From NCBI GenBank assembly GCA_002342035.1, contig DDPE01000062.1, positions 30,001 to 94,000 of the forward strand: a stretch of DNA of 64,000 nucleotides, given 5' to 3'. The position numbers and the translations under genes were made by a program. Below are positions 36,708 through 45,870 of the stretch, one piece after another; position 1 is the stretch's first letter; every line of letters begins with the position of its first letter. Source of the stretch: Asticcacaulis sp. UBA2476. Its GTDB lineage: Bacteria > Pseudomonadota > Alphaproteobacteria > Caulobacterales > Caulobacteraceae. The notes under the pieces are model-generated. The model saw nothing but the letters and a program-made list of their open reading frames with translations. It had not been told where the DNA came from and made no database searches.

Positions 36708-38942
36708 TCAGTACGCCCACGACAGCGAGACGCCAACCGTGCGCGGACGCACAATGCCTTCACCGATGCCGTTGATTTCGGCCACGGTACGGGTCACCCC
36801 GTGTTCATCCGAGATATTGTTGGCAAAGACCGCAACCGTCGTCTTGCCCAGGGTGGCACGCAGACGGGCATTGATCAGGTTATAATCGCCCTGAAGGTTC
36901 GGTGTCGCCCCCGGAATGGAGGAGTTCATGTCGCTATAGCCTTCGGACACAAACTGATGGGTCAGCATCAGCACCGGATTATAGCTGCCGCCAAACCGGT
37001 AGGTGGCGGTACTGGCAACCGTCCATTCCGACGACCCGGCCAGACGCGAGCCCTTGGGCGCCGTACCTGACCACAGGATAAACAGGTCTTCGGTCAGGAC
37101 TGCATCGGTATAGGTGATGGCGGTTGACAGATCGAGGTTTTCGGTCGGGCGGAAGGTGATCGAGGTTTCCACCCCTTGCGACTTGGCCGACCCGCCATTG
37201 GCCGCATAGTTGAAGAAGTCCGGCGTTTGCAGACGAAGCTGAATGTCCTGCCAGTCAACATAGAACAGGGTCGCATCGACCAGCAGCTTATTGCCCAGCC
37301 AGTTCGTGCGCATACCCAGTTCATAGTTGACCAGTTCGTCCGAAGTCGAACCCGACGGGATCGGGAAGGCGCTTAAGCCCGCCGTATTGGGCGTGCCGAA
37401 CCGGAAGCCCTTAGAGACCAGACCGTAAACCATCAGATCGTCCGACGGCTTATAGGTCAGAGACGCCTTGGGCGAGAAGCCTTCCTCGGTGGTTTTTGAG
37501 GTCACTGGCGTGGACGCGGGCGCGCCGTATACCCCGAAACCGGCCGAAGTCGGTGTATCGGATACGGTCGTCTTAAACAGACGGCCACCGAAGGTCAGCT
37601 TCCATTTCGGGGCGAAATAGTAGTTGGCTTCCCCGAACAGAGCGGTTTCAGAACCTTCGACGCGACTATAGAAAGCGTTGAAGATGTCGTCATTAGGCGC
37701 AATCACCGCACCCGAACCCGGCCCGAACAGCGGGGAGGCGTCAAACTGCGCGGCCGCCCCAACCGAGCCCAGTTGCTCATAAAGGTCTTTGTCCGAACGG
37801 AAATAGCTGGCCCCGATCAGCCATTCGAAGGGATCGCTGGGCGCGGATGCCAGACGGGTTTCAATCGAGCGGCCCTCTGAGCGGCCACCGCTTTGGATAT
37901 AGAGCGGATTGGTCAGGTTCAGACCCAGATCAGCATTGTAAATCGCGCGCAGGCCGTCGAAATCGAACTGCCAGTCCTGCGCCTTTTTTTGGTAGGAGGC
38001 CAGACCCGTAAAGGTCGCCCAGCCGAGGTCATGATCAACGCGAAGGCTGTGGATCTGAATGTCGGTATTGACCGGCTCATCAATGGCGGTCGAGCGTTTA
38101 AGATCGCCCAAGGCGGGGATCTGATAGGACGAATCCTCAGCATCAATGGTCTGGAACAGGCTCAACCATGTGACAGTGGTCTCAGCGGTCGGCGTAAAGG
38201 TCAGCGACACCCGCCCGCCAGACGTCGTGATGTCGTTGGAACCGTCCTTGCCCAGACCGATATTGTCGAGGTAGCCCGACTGCTTATCGTAATTGCCGAC
38301 GATGCGGATCGCCAGCTTATCGTCGATGATTGGAATATTGGTCATGGCCTTAAGGCCGGGGCTCAACTCGGCGTTTTCAGTCTGCGAAAGCGTGGCCTCA
38401 ATGGCGGCGTCATAGCCGCTGGTGTTGGCGGTATTGACGATATAGTTGACCGCACCGCCCAAGGAGGCCGCGCCAAACAGCGAGCCTTGCGGGCCGCGCA
38501 GCACTTCGACTCGGTTGACATCAAAGGTGTCGATATCGGGTACAGCGATGGTCCAGCCGGGCTCGGTCAAGGGCACATCGTTCAGGAAATAGCCAGTGGT
38601 GCCTTGCCCCTGGGCGTTGCCGGAGGTGGTGGCAATGCCGCGCAGAGTGACGTGGGAGACGCCCGGCAGGTATTTGTTGAACGTCACGCCCGGCACGCGG
38701 CCGATATAGTCCTCAAGGCTCTGGGCGCCGAGGGCTTTCAGTTCATCGGAACCGACGGCACTGACCGAACCCGACACAGCCCGCACGCGCTCAGAGCGCT
38801 TGGAGGCGGTGACAATCACTTCAACCGTCTCTTCGGCAGCGGTGGTCTCTTGCGCCATGGCGGCGACAGGCACGATGAAAGCGGCGGTAGCCAAAGACGC
38901 GCCGGCCAACAGATATGTTTTTAAGTCACTCAGTTTTTTCAT
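36708..38942 (-). CDS. TonB-dependent receptor (peptidase-linked)
   Basis: A 744-residue outer-membrane receptor. Start is the ATG behind AGGGGATTAATC; a 57-codon upstream extension has no such site. Signal ends near AAMAQE; the TonB box region is VEVIVTASKRSERV; the plug has LEDYIGRVPGVTF and VEVLRGPQGSLFGAASLGGAVNY; the barrel ends TVGVSLSWAY. No STN domain. This shape is the siderophore/small-molecule type common in sphingomonads and caulobacters. Unlike the other receptors here, no hairpin separates it from the next gene. Confidence 0.92.
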   Translation of the reverse strand: MKKLSDLKTYLLAGASLATAAFIVPVAAMAQETTAAEETVEVIVTASKRSERVRAVSGSVSAVGSDELKALGAQSLEDYIGRVPGVTFNKYLPGVSHVTLRGIATTSGNAQGQGTTGYFLNDVPLTEPGWTIAVPDIDTFDVNRVEVLRGPQGSLFGAASLGGAVNYIVNTANTSGYDAAIEATLSQTENAELSPGLKAMTNIPIIDDKLAIRIVGNYDKQSGYLDNIGLGKDGSNDITTSGGRVSLTFTPTAETTVTWLSLFQTIDAEDSSYQIPALGDLKRSTAIDEPVNTDIQIHSLRVDHDLGWATFTGLASYQKKAQDWQFDFDGLRAIYNADLGLNLTNPLYIQSGGRSEGRSIETRLASAPSDPFEWLIGASYFRSDKDLYEQLGSVGAAAQFDASPLFGPGSGAVIAPNDDIFNAFYSRVEGSETALFGEANYYFAPKWKLTFGGRLFKTTVSDTPTSAGFGVYGAPASTPVTSKTTEEGFSPKASLTYKPSDDLMVYGLVSKGFRFGTPNTAGLSAFPIPSGSTSDELVNYELGMRTNWLGNKLLVDATLFYVDWQDIQLRLQTPDFFNYAANGGSAKSQGVETSITFRPTENLDLSTAITYTDAVLTEDLFILWSGTAPKGSRLAGSSEWTVASTATYRFGGSYNPVLMLTHQFVSEGYSDMNSSIPGATPNLQGDYNLINARLRATLGKTTVAVFANNISDEHGVTRTVAEINGIGEGIVRPRTVGVSLSWAY

Positions 38943-38983
38943 GATTAATCCCCTAACATGAAACGCCGTCGGGGGTGGCCCGC

Positions 38984-38995
38984 CGGTAGATACCG
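38984..38995. promoter_or_regulatory. Palindrome upstream of TBDT
   Basis: cggta-ga-taccg, about 42 bases before the TBDT start. A possible operator; the remaining part of this 240-base divergent gap holds a ccacg/cgtgg pairing near 39105-39123 and nothing else I can name. Confidence 0.25.
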
Positions 38996-39182
38996 CCTTA
39001 GACTCTCCGCAAATGCGAGCGCGTCTTAAGTGCGTATGTGACGACTGTATGACGGCGCTATGAACCTGACACAGCATGTGGGGCCAATTATTAACGCAAA
39101 CGGGCCACGGCATAAGGTCGTGGTTTTCTGTGGCAAAAAGGCGCGTTACTAATATCAGGCGCTTTAATTTCAGGGTTTATTT

Positions 39183-40190
39183 ATGATCTGCATCCATTCG
39201 CCCGCAAGTACAGGCCAGAACCCGCAAAGCTTTTTCCGGCATGGTAATCTGAGGGATCATCCCGAAACGTCAGAGCGCTACCGCATTTTGCTTAAGGCCA
39301 TAACAGGCCATGAGATCATTGAGGCCAATGATCATGGCATAGACCCGGTCAAGGCCGTGCATAGCCCTGACTATGTTGAGTTCCTGATGACGGCATGGGG
39401 CCGTCGGTCTGAACTTACCGGCATTACCGATCAGCTTGTGGCCACCCAGTTTCCGCGTGTCGGTATGAGCGCCCGCCCGACCGGATTGCAGGGTCAGTTG
39501 GGCTATTACTTGGGCGACACCTCAACCTCGATCCGTGACGATACGTGGAGCGCCATTGCGGGTTCTGCCCATGCGGCGGTGGATGCGGCGGATTATGCGC
39601 TCAAAGCCGGTAAGGCCTATGCTTTGTGCCGCCCGCCGGGTCACCATGCCTATGCGGGATACGGCAGTGGGTTTTGCTACCTGAACAATGCCGCCATCGC
39701 CGCCCAAAGACTGCGGGATGCAGGCGCGAAAGTGGCCGTACTCGATATCGATGTCCACCACGGCAACGGTACCCAAGGCATATTCTATAGCCGCGATGAT
39801 GTTTTGATCGTCTCGGTCCACGCCGAGACCTCGGCCTATTTCCCGTTCTATTCCGGCTATGAAACGGAAACGGGATCCGGCGCGGGGGAGGGGTTCAACA
39901 TAAATCTGGCGCTTGATCACGGTCTGGGCGACGAGCCGTGGCTGGCCGCGATTGCGCGCGGGCTTGACGCGATTAGCGCCTACGGGGCCACGGCGCTTGT
40001 GGTGTCGCTGGGGCTTGATGCGTCTGAACATGACCCGATCGGGGTGCTGAAAGTCACGACCGATGGATTTGAACGTGCAGGCGCGCTGATCGCCTCAGCG
40101 GCCCTGCCGATGGCGATCATACAGGAGGGCGGCTATATTTGCGCCGCCCTTCCGCACAATCTGGCGGCATTCCTGAACGGCGCGGATTAG
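39183..40190 (+). CDS. Histone-deacetylase-like amidohydrolase (acetylpolyamine type)
   Basis: A 335-residue zinc amidohydrolase. RPPGHHA carries the catalytic His154-His155; zinc ligands are Asp190 and His192 (DIDVHHGNGTQ) and Asp279 (GLDASEHD); EGGY supplies the transition-state Tyr. Bacterial members with an N-terminal loop like this one commonly deacetylate acetylpolyamines. Cytoplasmic. Divergent from the TBDT gene. Confidence 0.9.
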   Translation: MICIHSPASTGQNPQSFFRHGNLRDHPETSERYRILLKAITGHEIIEANDHGIDPVKAVHSPDYVEFLMTAWGRRSELTGITDQLVATQFPRVGMSARPTGLQGQLGYYLGDTSTSIRDDTWSAIAGSAHAAVDAADYALKAGKAYALCRPPGHHAYAGYGSGFCYLNNAAIAAQRLRDAGAKVAVLDIDVHHGNGTQGIFYSRDDVLIVSVHAETSAYFPFYSGYETETGSGAGEGFNINLALDHGLGDEPWLAAIARGLDAISAYGATALVVSLGLDASEHDPIGVLKVTTDGFERAGALIASAALPMAIIQEGGYICAALPHNLAAFLNGAD

Positions 40191-40205
40191 GCACCCCACG
40201 CAGAA

Positions 40206-40214
40206 CTGTCACAA
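40206..40214 (+). promoter_or_regulatory. CTGTCACAA box at the second FecI gene
   Basis: CTGTCACAA occurs here and again at 45840-45848, each just before or at the start of a FecI-type sigma gene. TGTCACA is a known kind of ECF -35 element, but no matching -10 can be seen. If it is a promoter, the transcript would begin near 40242 and translation at the ATG at 40253. Confidence 0.3.
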
Positions 40215-40234
40215 TGGTCTGCTATGGCCGCCCC

Positions 40235-40756
40235 ATGGCGGATACCTATGCAATGACGGTGGCTTACGGAGGCGGCAGCTTTGATGCCCTGTCCCGCCGT
40301 CTGCGCACACCGCTGATGCAGTTTTTTATGCGCCGCACAGGTTCGCAGGCGGATGCCGAAGAACTGGTGCAGGAGTTGTTTTTGCGCCTGCTGCGCCGCA
40401 AGGATCTGTTCAGTCTGCAAAATCTGGACGGTTATGTGTTTGAAACCGCCTCGAACCTGATCCGCGATAAGGTGCGGCGCGATACGGCGCGATCTAAGGA
40501 TCGCCACGATGATGTCAGCGATCTCGACATCGCAGCCGACGCGCCATCAGCCGAGCAGAGCCTTGAGTCGCGCCAACGCCTGAACCGGATGCTGGCGGCC
40601 CTGGATACCTTGCCCGCCCGAGCGCAAACCATTGTTATCCTGCGCCGGTTTGAGGATATGAGCTATGCTCAGATCGCCAAACGGCTTGGGATCTCGATCA
40701 GCGCCGTCGAAAAACACATGGTCAGGGCGATGGACGCCCTCAAGCAAATCGACTAA
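40235..40756 (+). CDS. FecI-type ECF sigma factor
   Basis: A 173-residue sigma factor with region 2 (DAEELVQELFLRLLRRKD, LDGYVFETASNLIRDKVRRD) and region 4 (LPARAQTIVILRRFEDMSYAQ, LGISISAVEKHMVRAMDAL). Start codon is uncertain among 40214, 40235 and 40253. It heads a sigma-FecR-STN-TBDT set followed by a PhoD phosphatase. Confidence 0.9.
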   Translation: MADTYAMTVAYGGGSFDALSRRLRTPLMQFFMRRTGSQADAEELVQELFLRLLRRKDLFSLQNLDGYVFETASNLIRDKVRRDTARSKDRHDDVSDLDIAADAPSAEQSLESRQRLNRMLAALDTLPARAQTIVILRRFEDMSYAQIAKRLGISISAVEKHMVRAMDALKQID

Positions 40757-40768
40757 TCACAGGGCGTT

Positions 40769-41725
40769 ATGGATATACCTAAGACCGCTGACGAATGGTT
40801 CGTCCGCCTGCATTCAGGCCATCCGGTTTCCCCGCAGGACGAGGCCGATCTTCGCGCGTGGCTGGCGCAACATCCTGACCATGAGGCTCAGTTGCGTCAG
40901 TGCGAGGCCCGCTGGGCGCAACTGTCAGCGCTGTCGCAGTCGCCGGAACTTCTGGCGCGGCGGGCGCGGGCGCTGCGTGAGACGTCGCCAAAGACGTCAG
41001 ATGTGGGGCGGCGCAGTCTGTTTAAACTGGCCGGTGGCGGTATTGCTGCCGCCCTTGTGCTGGGCGCCGGCTGGACCGCCCTGACGCCCGGTGGGGCGCA
41101 GGCGGCCTATGTCACGGCCGCTGGCGAGAGACTGACCACCCAACTGCCGGACGGGTCTGAACTGACGCTGGCCCCTTTGAGTGAGGCGCAGGTCACGTTT
41201 AAGGGCGGCAAGCGTGAGATCAATCTGCTGGCGGGGCAGGCGTTCATTACGGCGGTACGCAAAGGTGGGCCCTTGTCGGTGACGGCCGGAAACTGCACGG
41301 TTGAAGGCTCAGGCTGCCAGTTTCAGGTGACCCTGACCGCAGGCCGTGCCGATGTGATCATTGCCGACGGTGGGGCCACAGTCAGATCGTCGGACGGCAA
41401 GGTGCGCAAGCTGTGGTCGGGGCAGACACTGGCCAACGCCGGGGCTGCGGCGTCACGGGTCGCGGTCACGGATGTCCGCACACAAACCGAATGGCGGCAT
41501 GGGCGGCTGGTGTTTCGTGATCAACCTCTGTCCGAAGTGGTGGCTGACTTTAACCGCTATTCTTCTGATCAGTTTGTGATTGAGGATGCGCAACTGGCCG
41601 GGCTGCGCTTATCGGGCTCGTTCCGCTATGACGGGGTCGAAGATTTTCCGGCCGCACTTGAAACCGTTCTGGGGCTTGAGGTTGAGACGAGTGGCCCGCA
41701 TCGCTGGGCCATCCGTAAGGGCTGA
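40769..41725 (+). CDS. FecR-type anti-sigma factor
   Basis: A 318-residue regulator 12 bases behind the sigma gene. N-terminal sigma-binding domain (ADEWFVRLHSGHPVSPQDEA), one membrane segment near residues 88-108 (LFKLAGGGIAAALVLGAGW), periplasmic FecR domain (GERLTTQLPDGSELTLAPLS) and a C-terminal STN-like domain (LSEVVADFNRYSSDQFVI). It would transmit the TBDT signal to the sigma factor. Confidence 0.92.
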   Translation: MDIPKTADEWFVRLHSGHPVSPQDEADLRAWLAQHPDHEAQLRQCEARWAQLSALSQSPELLARRARALRETSPKTSDVGRRSLFKLAGGGIAAALVLGAGWTALTPGGAQAAYVTAAGERLTTQLPDGSELTLAPLSEAQVTFKGGKREINLLAGQAFITAVRKGGPLSVTAGNCTVEGSGCQFQVTLTAGRADVIIADGGATVRSSDGKVRKLWSGQTLANAGAAASRVAVTDVRTQTEWRHGRLVFRDQPLSEVVADFNRYSSDQFVIEDAQLAGLRLSGSFRYDGVEDFPAALETVLGLEVETSGPHRWAIRKG

Positions 41726-41833
41726 AAACCGCACCCCTGAATATGAATTTTTTAAGACGGGGTGTGGATCGGTTAATCGGTTGCGTTCCTGAAGTTGGGC
41801 CGGGTTGATTGCCCTGTATCAGGAAAGACCACG

Positions 41834-44314
41834 ATGACTTCTAACCGTTTCAAGCCGTTTCTCATGACGTTCTGCGCGGCCGCCGCCTGTATGGTGGCGC
41901 CTATATCTATGGCGCAGGCGCAAAGCCCTGTTGCGTTCGCCATTCAGGATCAGCCCCTTGATCAGGCCCTCATCGAATTCGCCCGCGTCGCCAATGTGCA
42001 GGTCCTGTTTACACCGGATATGGTGCGCGGTAAGCGCGCTAACCGCGTCAGCGGCAGCTTGCCGGCCGATAAGGCTCTGAACGCCCTGCTTAACGGCACC
42101 GGAGTCGGCATCAAAAGCATCAGCGCCGATGGCAAAACCTTCTCGCTGGGGGCCACGGCCACCGCCGAAGATGAGCCGGAACTGGTCGTCGTCACCGCGT
42201 TAAAGCGCTCATCCGCCATCGCCAGAGTTCCGGCGGCGGTTGTCGCCATGAATGCCAGTGAAATTCGTGAGCGAGGCATCAACGGCGCGGACGGTCTGGT
42301 CGACGAAGTGCCGGGCGTCTCCATCAACTATTCGACCGGCGGCACCGGCTATGGCCTGCTGAGCATCCGTGGCATCGGCGGGGCGGACGATTATAAGCCC
42401 AATGGCTCGCCTTCGGTGGCTTTGCATGTTGATGGCATCTACCAGACCTCGAACGCCTATGTCGGTATGCCGTTATTTGACCTTGACCGTATCGAAGTTC
42501 TGAAAGGCCCGCAGGGCACGCTTTATGGTCGCAACACCACCGCAGGCGTCATTAACGCCCTGACCAAAGGCCCATCGGAAAGCTTTGATGGCTACGCCGA
42601 TGTGCGCGCCGGCAATTATGATTACACCCGCTTTGAAACTGCGTTTGGCGGCAAGGTCAGCGAAAATTTCGGCGTGCGTCTGGCGGTCATGGCTGAAAAC
42701 GGCGGCGGGTTCATGGACGGCGAAGGGGCGGGCACCCTGGCCGGTTTTCGCCCAAGCATTAGCGGTGTGGTGCAAACCCAGGTGCCTGCGGTCACCGATC
42801 CGGGTAAGCGCGAAGGCTTTGGCGATAAGGATCTGGTGGCCGCCCGCGCCACCTTTTCGTTTGATTTCGCGCCTGAGACCAATCTGACACTTAAAACCTT
42901 TGCCAGCCGCGACCGGGGCGACAGCCGCCAGTATGACCGTCTGGCCCGTGCGCAGGACAATACCCAGTTCAACGCCGGTGAAAATGCTGACCCCTACAGC
43001 TTCTATTCGCAGAAATACTTTACCCACGCCTATGATATCCGCGGCTTGTCGGGCACCCTGACGCACCGCCTGAAGGATAATCTCAACCTGACGATCGTCG
43101 GTGGTGTTCAATCGACCGACCGCACTGACGGCGGCAATGGCGACGGCTCACCCTATCCCGGTTATGAGTACGCCTTTGACGAAACCCTGTCTCAGGCCTC
43201 ACTGGAAATGCGCCTGAGCGACGATAACGGCGGCAAGTTCGACTGGATTTTGGGGGCGTTTTACCTCAGCGACTCGGCCGATTTCGACTCGACCTGGACC
43301 AGCTTTACTGTGCGCTCGGTCTACGACAACAATCACGAGCAGCGCCGTAACTCCTTCGCCCTTTTCGGTCAGGGCGATTACAACGTCACCGATAAGCTGC
43401 GTCTGTCGGCGGGTCTGCGCTATACCCGCGACACGGTCGATTACAAAGGTCAGAACATCGATCATAATCCGTGGGGCATCTCGATCTACAACACGACCTT
43501 TGCCACGGTCAGCGGCTTTAGCTGGGACCGGAATTTCGAAGACGACAACCTGTCGGGCCGCCTGACGGCGCAATATTTCATCAGCGATAATCTGAATATC
43601 TTCGCGTCGGCCTCTACCGGCTATCGCGGCGGCGGATTTGACGGCACCTCGATCATGACGCTGGAAGAAACCCTGCCGTTTGATTCAGAAACCGTCACCG
43701 CCTATGAAGCCGGGGCGCGCTGGTATAAGGGCCGCTTCCGGGCGTCGGCAGATGTCTTTGGTTATAAATTCAAGAACCTTCAGGCGACGACCCGTCTGGC
43801 CAACGACACCAATGGCCGTACCAACGTCGGTAAGGCGGAAACGTCGGGTATCGATCTGGCGGTTGGGGCGCGTCTGTTTAATGGCGAGACTCAAAAGCTG
43901 GATGTCGACCTGTCGGCCGCCTTCCTGGAGTCGGAAATCACCGAATATATCTCCCGTCGTGCGGCAGATGTGACGGCGACCTTGGGCGATCCTTTGCCGG
44001 GCGCGCCGGATGTGACTGCCAATCTCAGCCTGACGCACCGGGTGGCATTCAGCGGTGGCTGGGATCTGACCTCGCGCTTGACCGTCGCGCATCACGGCGA
44101 AGAGTCTAATCGCCTGAACGCCCTGCCGAATAATACGGCTGAAGCCTATACCCTGACCAATATCCATATTGATCTGGCTTCGCCCGCCGCATGGTCGGTC
44201 TATGCCTATGGTAAGAACGTCACGGATGAGGTCTATTTCCCCGAAATGAACGGGGCCTCGCGTCTGGTGGGCGCGCCGGCGACCTATGGTCTGGGGCTGC
44301 GCTACAGCTTCTAG
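41834..44314 (+). CDS. TonB-dependent receptor with STN domain (PhoD-linked)
   Basis: An 826-residue receptor. Signal peptide ends MAQAQS; STN domain about residues 28-100 (FAIQDQPLDQALIEFARVANVQV, ADKALNALLNGTGVGI); TonB box LVVVTALKRSS; plug with VDEVPGVSINYSTGG and EVLKGPQGTLYGRNTTAG; barrel ends GLGLRYSF. Start follows AGGAAAGACCACG. It completes the second surface-signalling set, and a phosphodiesterase follows it. Confidence 0.93.
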   Translation: MTSNRFKPFLMTFCAAAACMVAPISMAQAQSPVAFAIQDQPLDQALIEFARVANVQVLFTPDMVRGKRANRVSGSLPADKALNALLNGTGVGIKSISADGKTFSLGATATAEDEPELVVVTALKRSSAIARVPAAVVAMNASEIRERGINGADGLVDEVPGVSINYSTGGTGYGLLSIRGIGGADDYKPNGSPSVALHVDGIYQTSNAYVGMPLFDLDRIEVLKGPQGTLYGRNTTAGVINALTKGPSESFDGYADVRAGNYDYTRFETAFGGKVSENFGVRLAVMAENGGGFMDGEGAGTLAGFRPSISGVVQTQVPAVTDPGKREGFGDKDLVAARATFSFDFAPETNLTLKTFASRDRGDSRQYDRLARAQDNTQFNAGENADPYSFYSQKYFTHAYDIRGLSGTLTHRLKDNLNLTIVGGVQSTDRTDGGNGDGSPYPGYEYAFDETLSQASLEMRLSDDNGGKFDWILGAFYLSDSADFDSTWTSFTVRSVYDNNHEQRRNSFALFGQGDYNVTDKLRLSAGLRYTRDTVDYKGQNIDHNPWGISIYNTTFATVSGFSWDRNFEDDNLSGRLTAQYFISDNLNIFASASTGYRGGGFDGTSIMTLEETLPFDSETVTAYEAGARWYKGRFRASADVFGYKFKNLQATTRLANDTNGRTNVGKAETSGIDLAVGARLFNGETQKLDVDLSAAFLESEITEYISRRAADVTATLGDPLPGAPDVTANLSLTHRVAFSGGWDLTSRLTVAHHGEESNRLNALPNNTAEAYTLTNIHIDLASPAAWSVYAYGKNVTDEVYFPEMNGASRLVGAPATYGLGLRYSF

Positions 44315-44336
44315 TCCGGGGGTAGTGTTGCACAAC

Positions 44337-44375
44337 GGCGTCCTCTCCTGACGGAGGGGGCGCCATCGCTGTTTT
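44337..44375 (+). terminator. Terminator between TBDT and PhoD genes
   Basis: A 12-base stem with G:U pairs (ggcgtcctctcc at 44337-44348, ggagggggcgcc at 44353-44364) around a tgac loop, followed after six bases by TTTT. Likely a partial terminator, since the phosphatase gene starts 24 bases after the stem. Confidence 0.6.
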
Positions 44376-44387
44376 CAGGAGAGGCTC

Positions 44388-45800
44388 ATGTCTGTGGATC
44401 GTCGCACCGTTATTGCGAGCGGGCTTTTTGCCGCATCGCCTCTCAAGGCCCTGGCGCAATCCAATGTGCATTGGGACGGCATACCGCGTCTGATGCAGGG
44501 GCCTGTGCTGGGGTGGTGCGCCAGTACGGAAGCTACGGTCTGGACGCGCGCCAGCGGGGCCTATGCCGTGTCCATTCAGTACGACAAAGACCCGCGTTTT
44601 TCGTCGCCGCAGGTAACGGCGGCCATGACCGCAAAAGCCGATGATGACTTCACGCAGGTGCACCGCCTTACCGGCCTCACACCCGGTGAGACCTATGCCT
44701 ACCGCGTGCTGATTAATGGCAAGCCCAACCCCGATGAGGTGGGGTTTGAGCCGCATCGTTTGCGCGCCGCCTCCGTGGGCCCCAGCCGGTTTCGGATGGC
44801 TTTTGGCTCATGTGCCAGACGCGCGCGCTACCCGGTGCAGCCGATCTGGAAGGCGGTTGAACAGGCGCAGCCGGATCTGTTTATCTGGGCCGGTGATGCG
44901 GTCTATGCTGACAGTCCCGATCCGGCGATTGTGGCCGAGGAATACCGTCGTCAGCGCGATCTGCCTGAAATCCGGCCGTTTATGGCGTCTGTGCCGCAAC
45001 TGGCGATCTGGGATGATCACGACTATGGCCTGAACGACCATGATCGCCGCCATCCACAAAAGGACGGGGCGCTTAAGGTGTTTAAACAATACTGGCCCAA
45101 TCCGGCGGCGGGCCTGACCGGAGTGCCGGGCACATTTTTTAAGCACAGTCAGGGCGGCGTAGATTTTTTCTTTCTGGATGTGCGCTACAACCGCGACCCC
45201 AATATGGACCCGGACACGCCGCTGAAAACCATGCTGGGTAAGGCGCAGTTTGACTGGTTGCTGTCGGGGTTGCGCGCCTCAAAAGCGCCGTTCAAGGTGC
45301 TGGTGTCGGGGGCCGGCTGGAGCGACGCTAAGGCGGTGGGGGCGGATTCGTGGGCCTCGTTCACCCATGAGCGCGACCGCCTGTTTAGTCTGATCATGCA
45401 AGAAAATATCACCGGCGTGATCCTGCTGTCCGGCGATACCCATTTTGGTGAGATGAACTGCCTGCCGTGGTCAGATAAGGGCGGCTATGACCTTTATGAA
45501 TTCGTAAGCTCCCCTTTGGCCCAGGACACCGAAGACCTGTTTTTGGATTATCGGCCCATTCTGCGTGTTCGGCAGGCCTACCCCAAGGATGTCAATTTTG
45601 GCGTGGTCGATTTTGATTTAACCCTGTCCGATCCAACGGTGACCTTTGACCTGCGCGACGAAGGCGGCCAATCGGTGTGGGCGCCTGTGACGGTGCGGGC
45701 CTCAGACCTCACATTGGGCCAGATATCGTGGCCCAAAACACTGGATACGGTGTCTAAGTTGCGCTGGGAGCGGTTTGTCGCCACGGGGCGGTATTATTAA
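44388..45800 (+). CDS. phoD: PhoD-family alkaline phosphatase/phosphodiesterase
   Basis: A 470-residue exported enzyme. A Tat-like signal (MSVDRRTVIASGLFAAS) ends near ALAQ. An N-terminal beta domain (GWCASTEATVWTRASG) leads to the metallophosphatase core: FGSCARRARYPVQP, WAGDAVYAD, WDDHDYGLND and SGDTHFGEM, which hold the Fe/Ca ligands known from PhoD. It hydrolyses phosphate mono- and diesters outside the cytoplasm. Ribosome-binding site is CAGGAGAGG. Confidence 0.93.
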   Translation: MSVDRRTVIASGLFAASPLKALAQSNVHWDGIPRLMQGPVLGWCASTEATVWTRASGAYAVSIQYDKDPRFSSPQVTAAMTAKADDDFTQVHRLTGLTPGETYAYRVLINGKPNPDEVGFEPHRLRAASVGPSRFRMAFGSCARRARYPVQPIWKAVEQAQPDLFIWAGDAVYADSPDPAIVAEEYRRQRDLPEIRPFMASVPQLAIWDDHDYGLNDHDRRHPQKDGALKVFKQYWPNPAAGLTGVPGTFFKHSQGGVDFFFLDVRYNRDPNMDPDTPLKTMLGKAQFDWLLSGLRASKAPFKVLVSGAGWSDAKAVGADSWASFTHERDRLFSLIMQENITGVILLSGDTHFGEMNCLPWSDKGGYDLYEFVSSPLAQDTEDLFLDYRPILRVRQAYPKDVNFGVVDFDLTLSDPTVTFDLRDEGGQSVWAPVTVRASDLTLGQISWPKTLDTVSKLRWERFVATGRYY

Positions 45801-45839
45801 ATGTCGGGTTTTGGCTAGCTTGCGCATCATCTCATGAGT

Positions 45840-45848
45840 CTGTCACAA
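45840..45848 (+). promoter_or_regulatory. CTGTCACAA box at the third FecI gene
   Basis: Second copy of the box found at 40206-40214, 31 bases before the GTG start used here. If it acts as a -35, translation may begin at the GTG at 45895 instead. Confidence 0.3.
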
Positions 45849-45870
45849 AAGGCGGCTAAAGCGAGGCGGT

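Noticed and set aside
37893..38924. A 343-codon plus-strand open frame
   Set aside because: It is antisense to the TBDT gene, has no recognisable domain, and is explained by third-position GC bias.
38943..39113. 57-codon extension of the TBDT gene at 36708
   Set aside because: No ribosome-binding site, no signal-like sequence; the ATG at 38942 has AGGGG and a normal signal peptide.
40207..45863. Assigning TGTCACA boxes to an ECF41-type promoter
   Set aside because: The expected CGTC -10 at about 16 bases is absent in both places.
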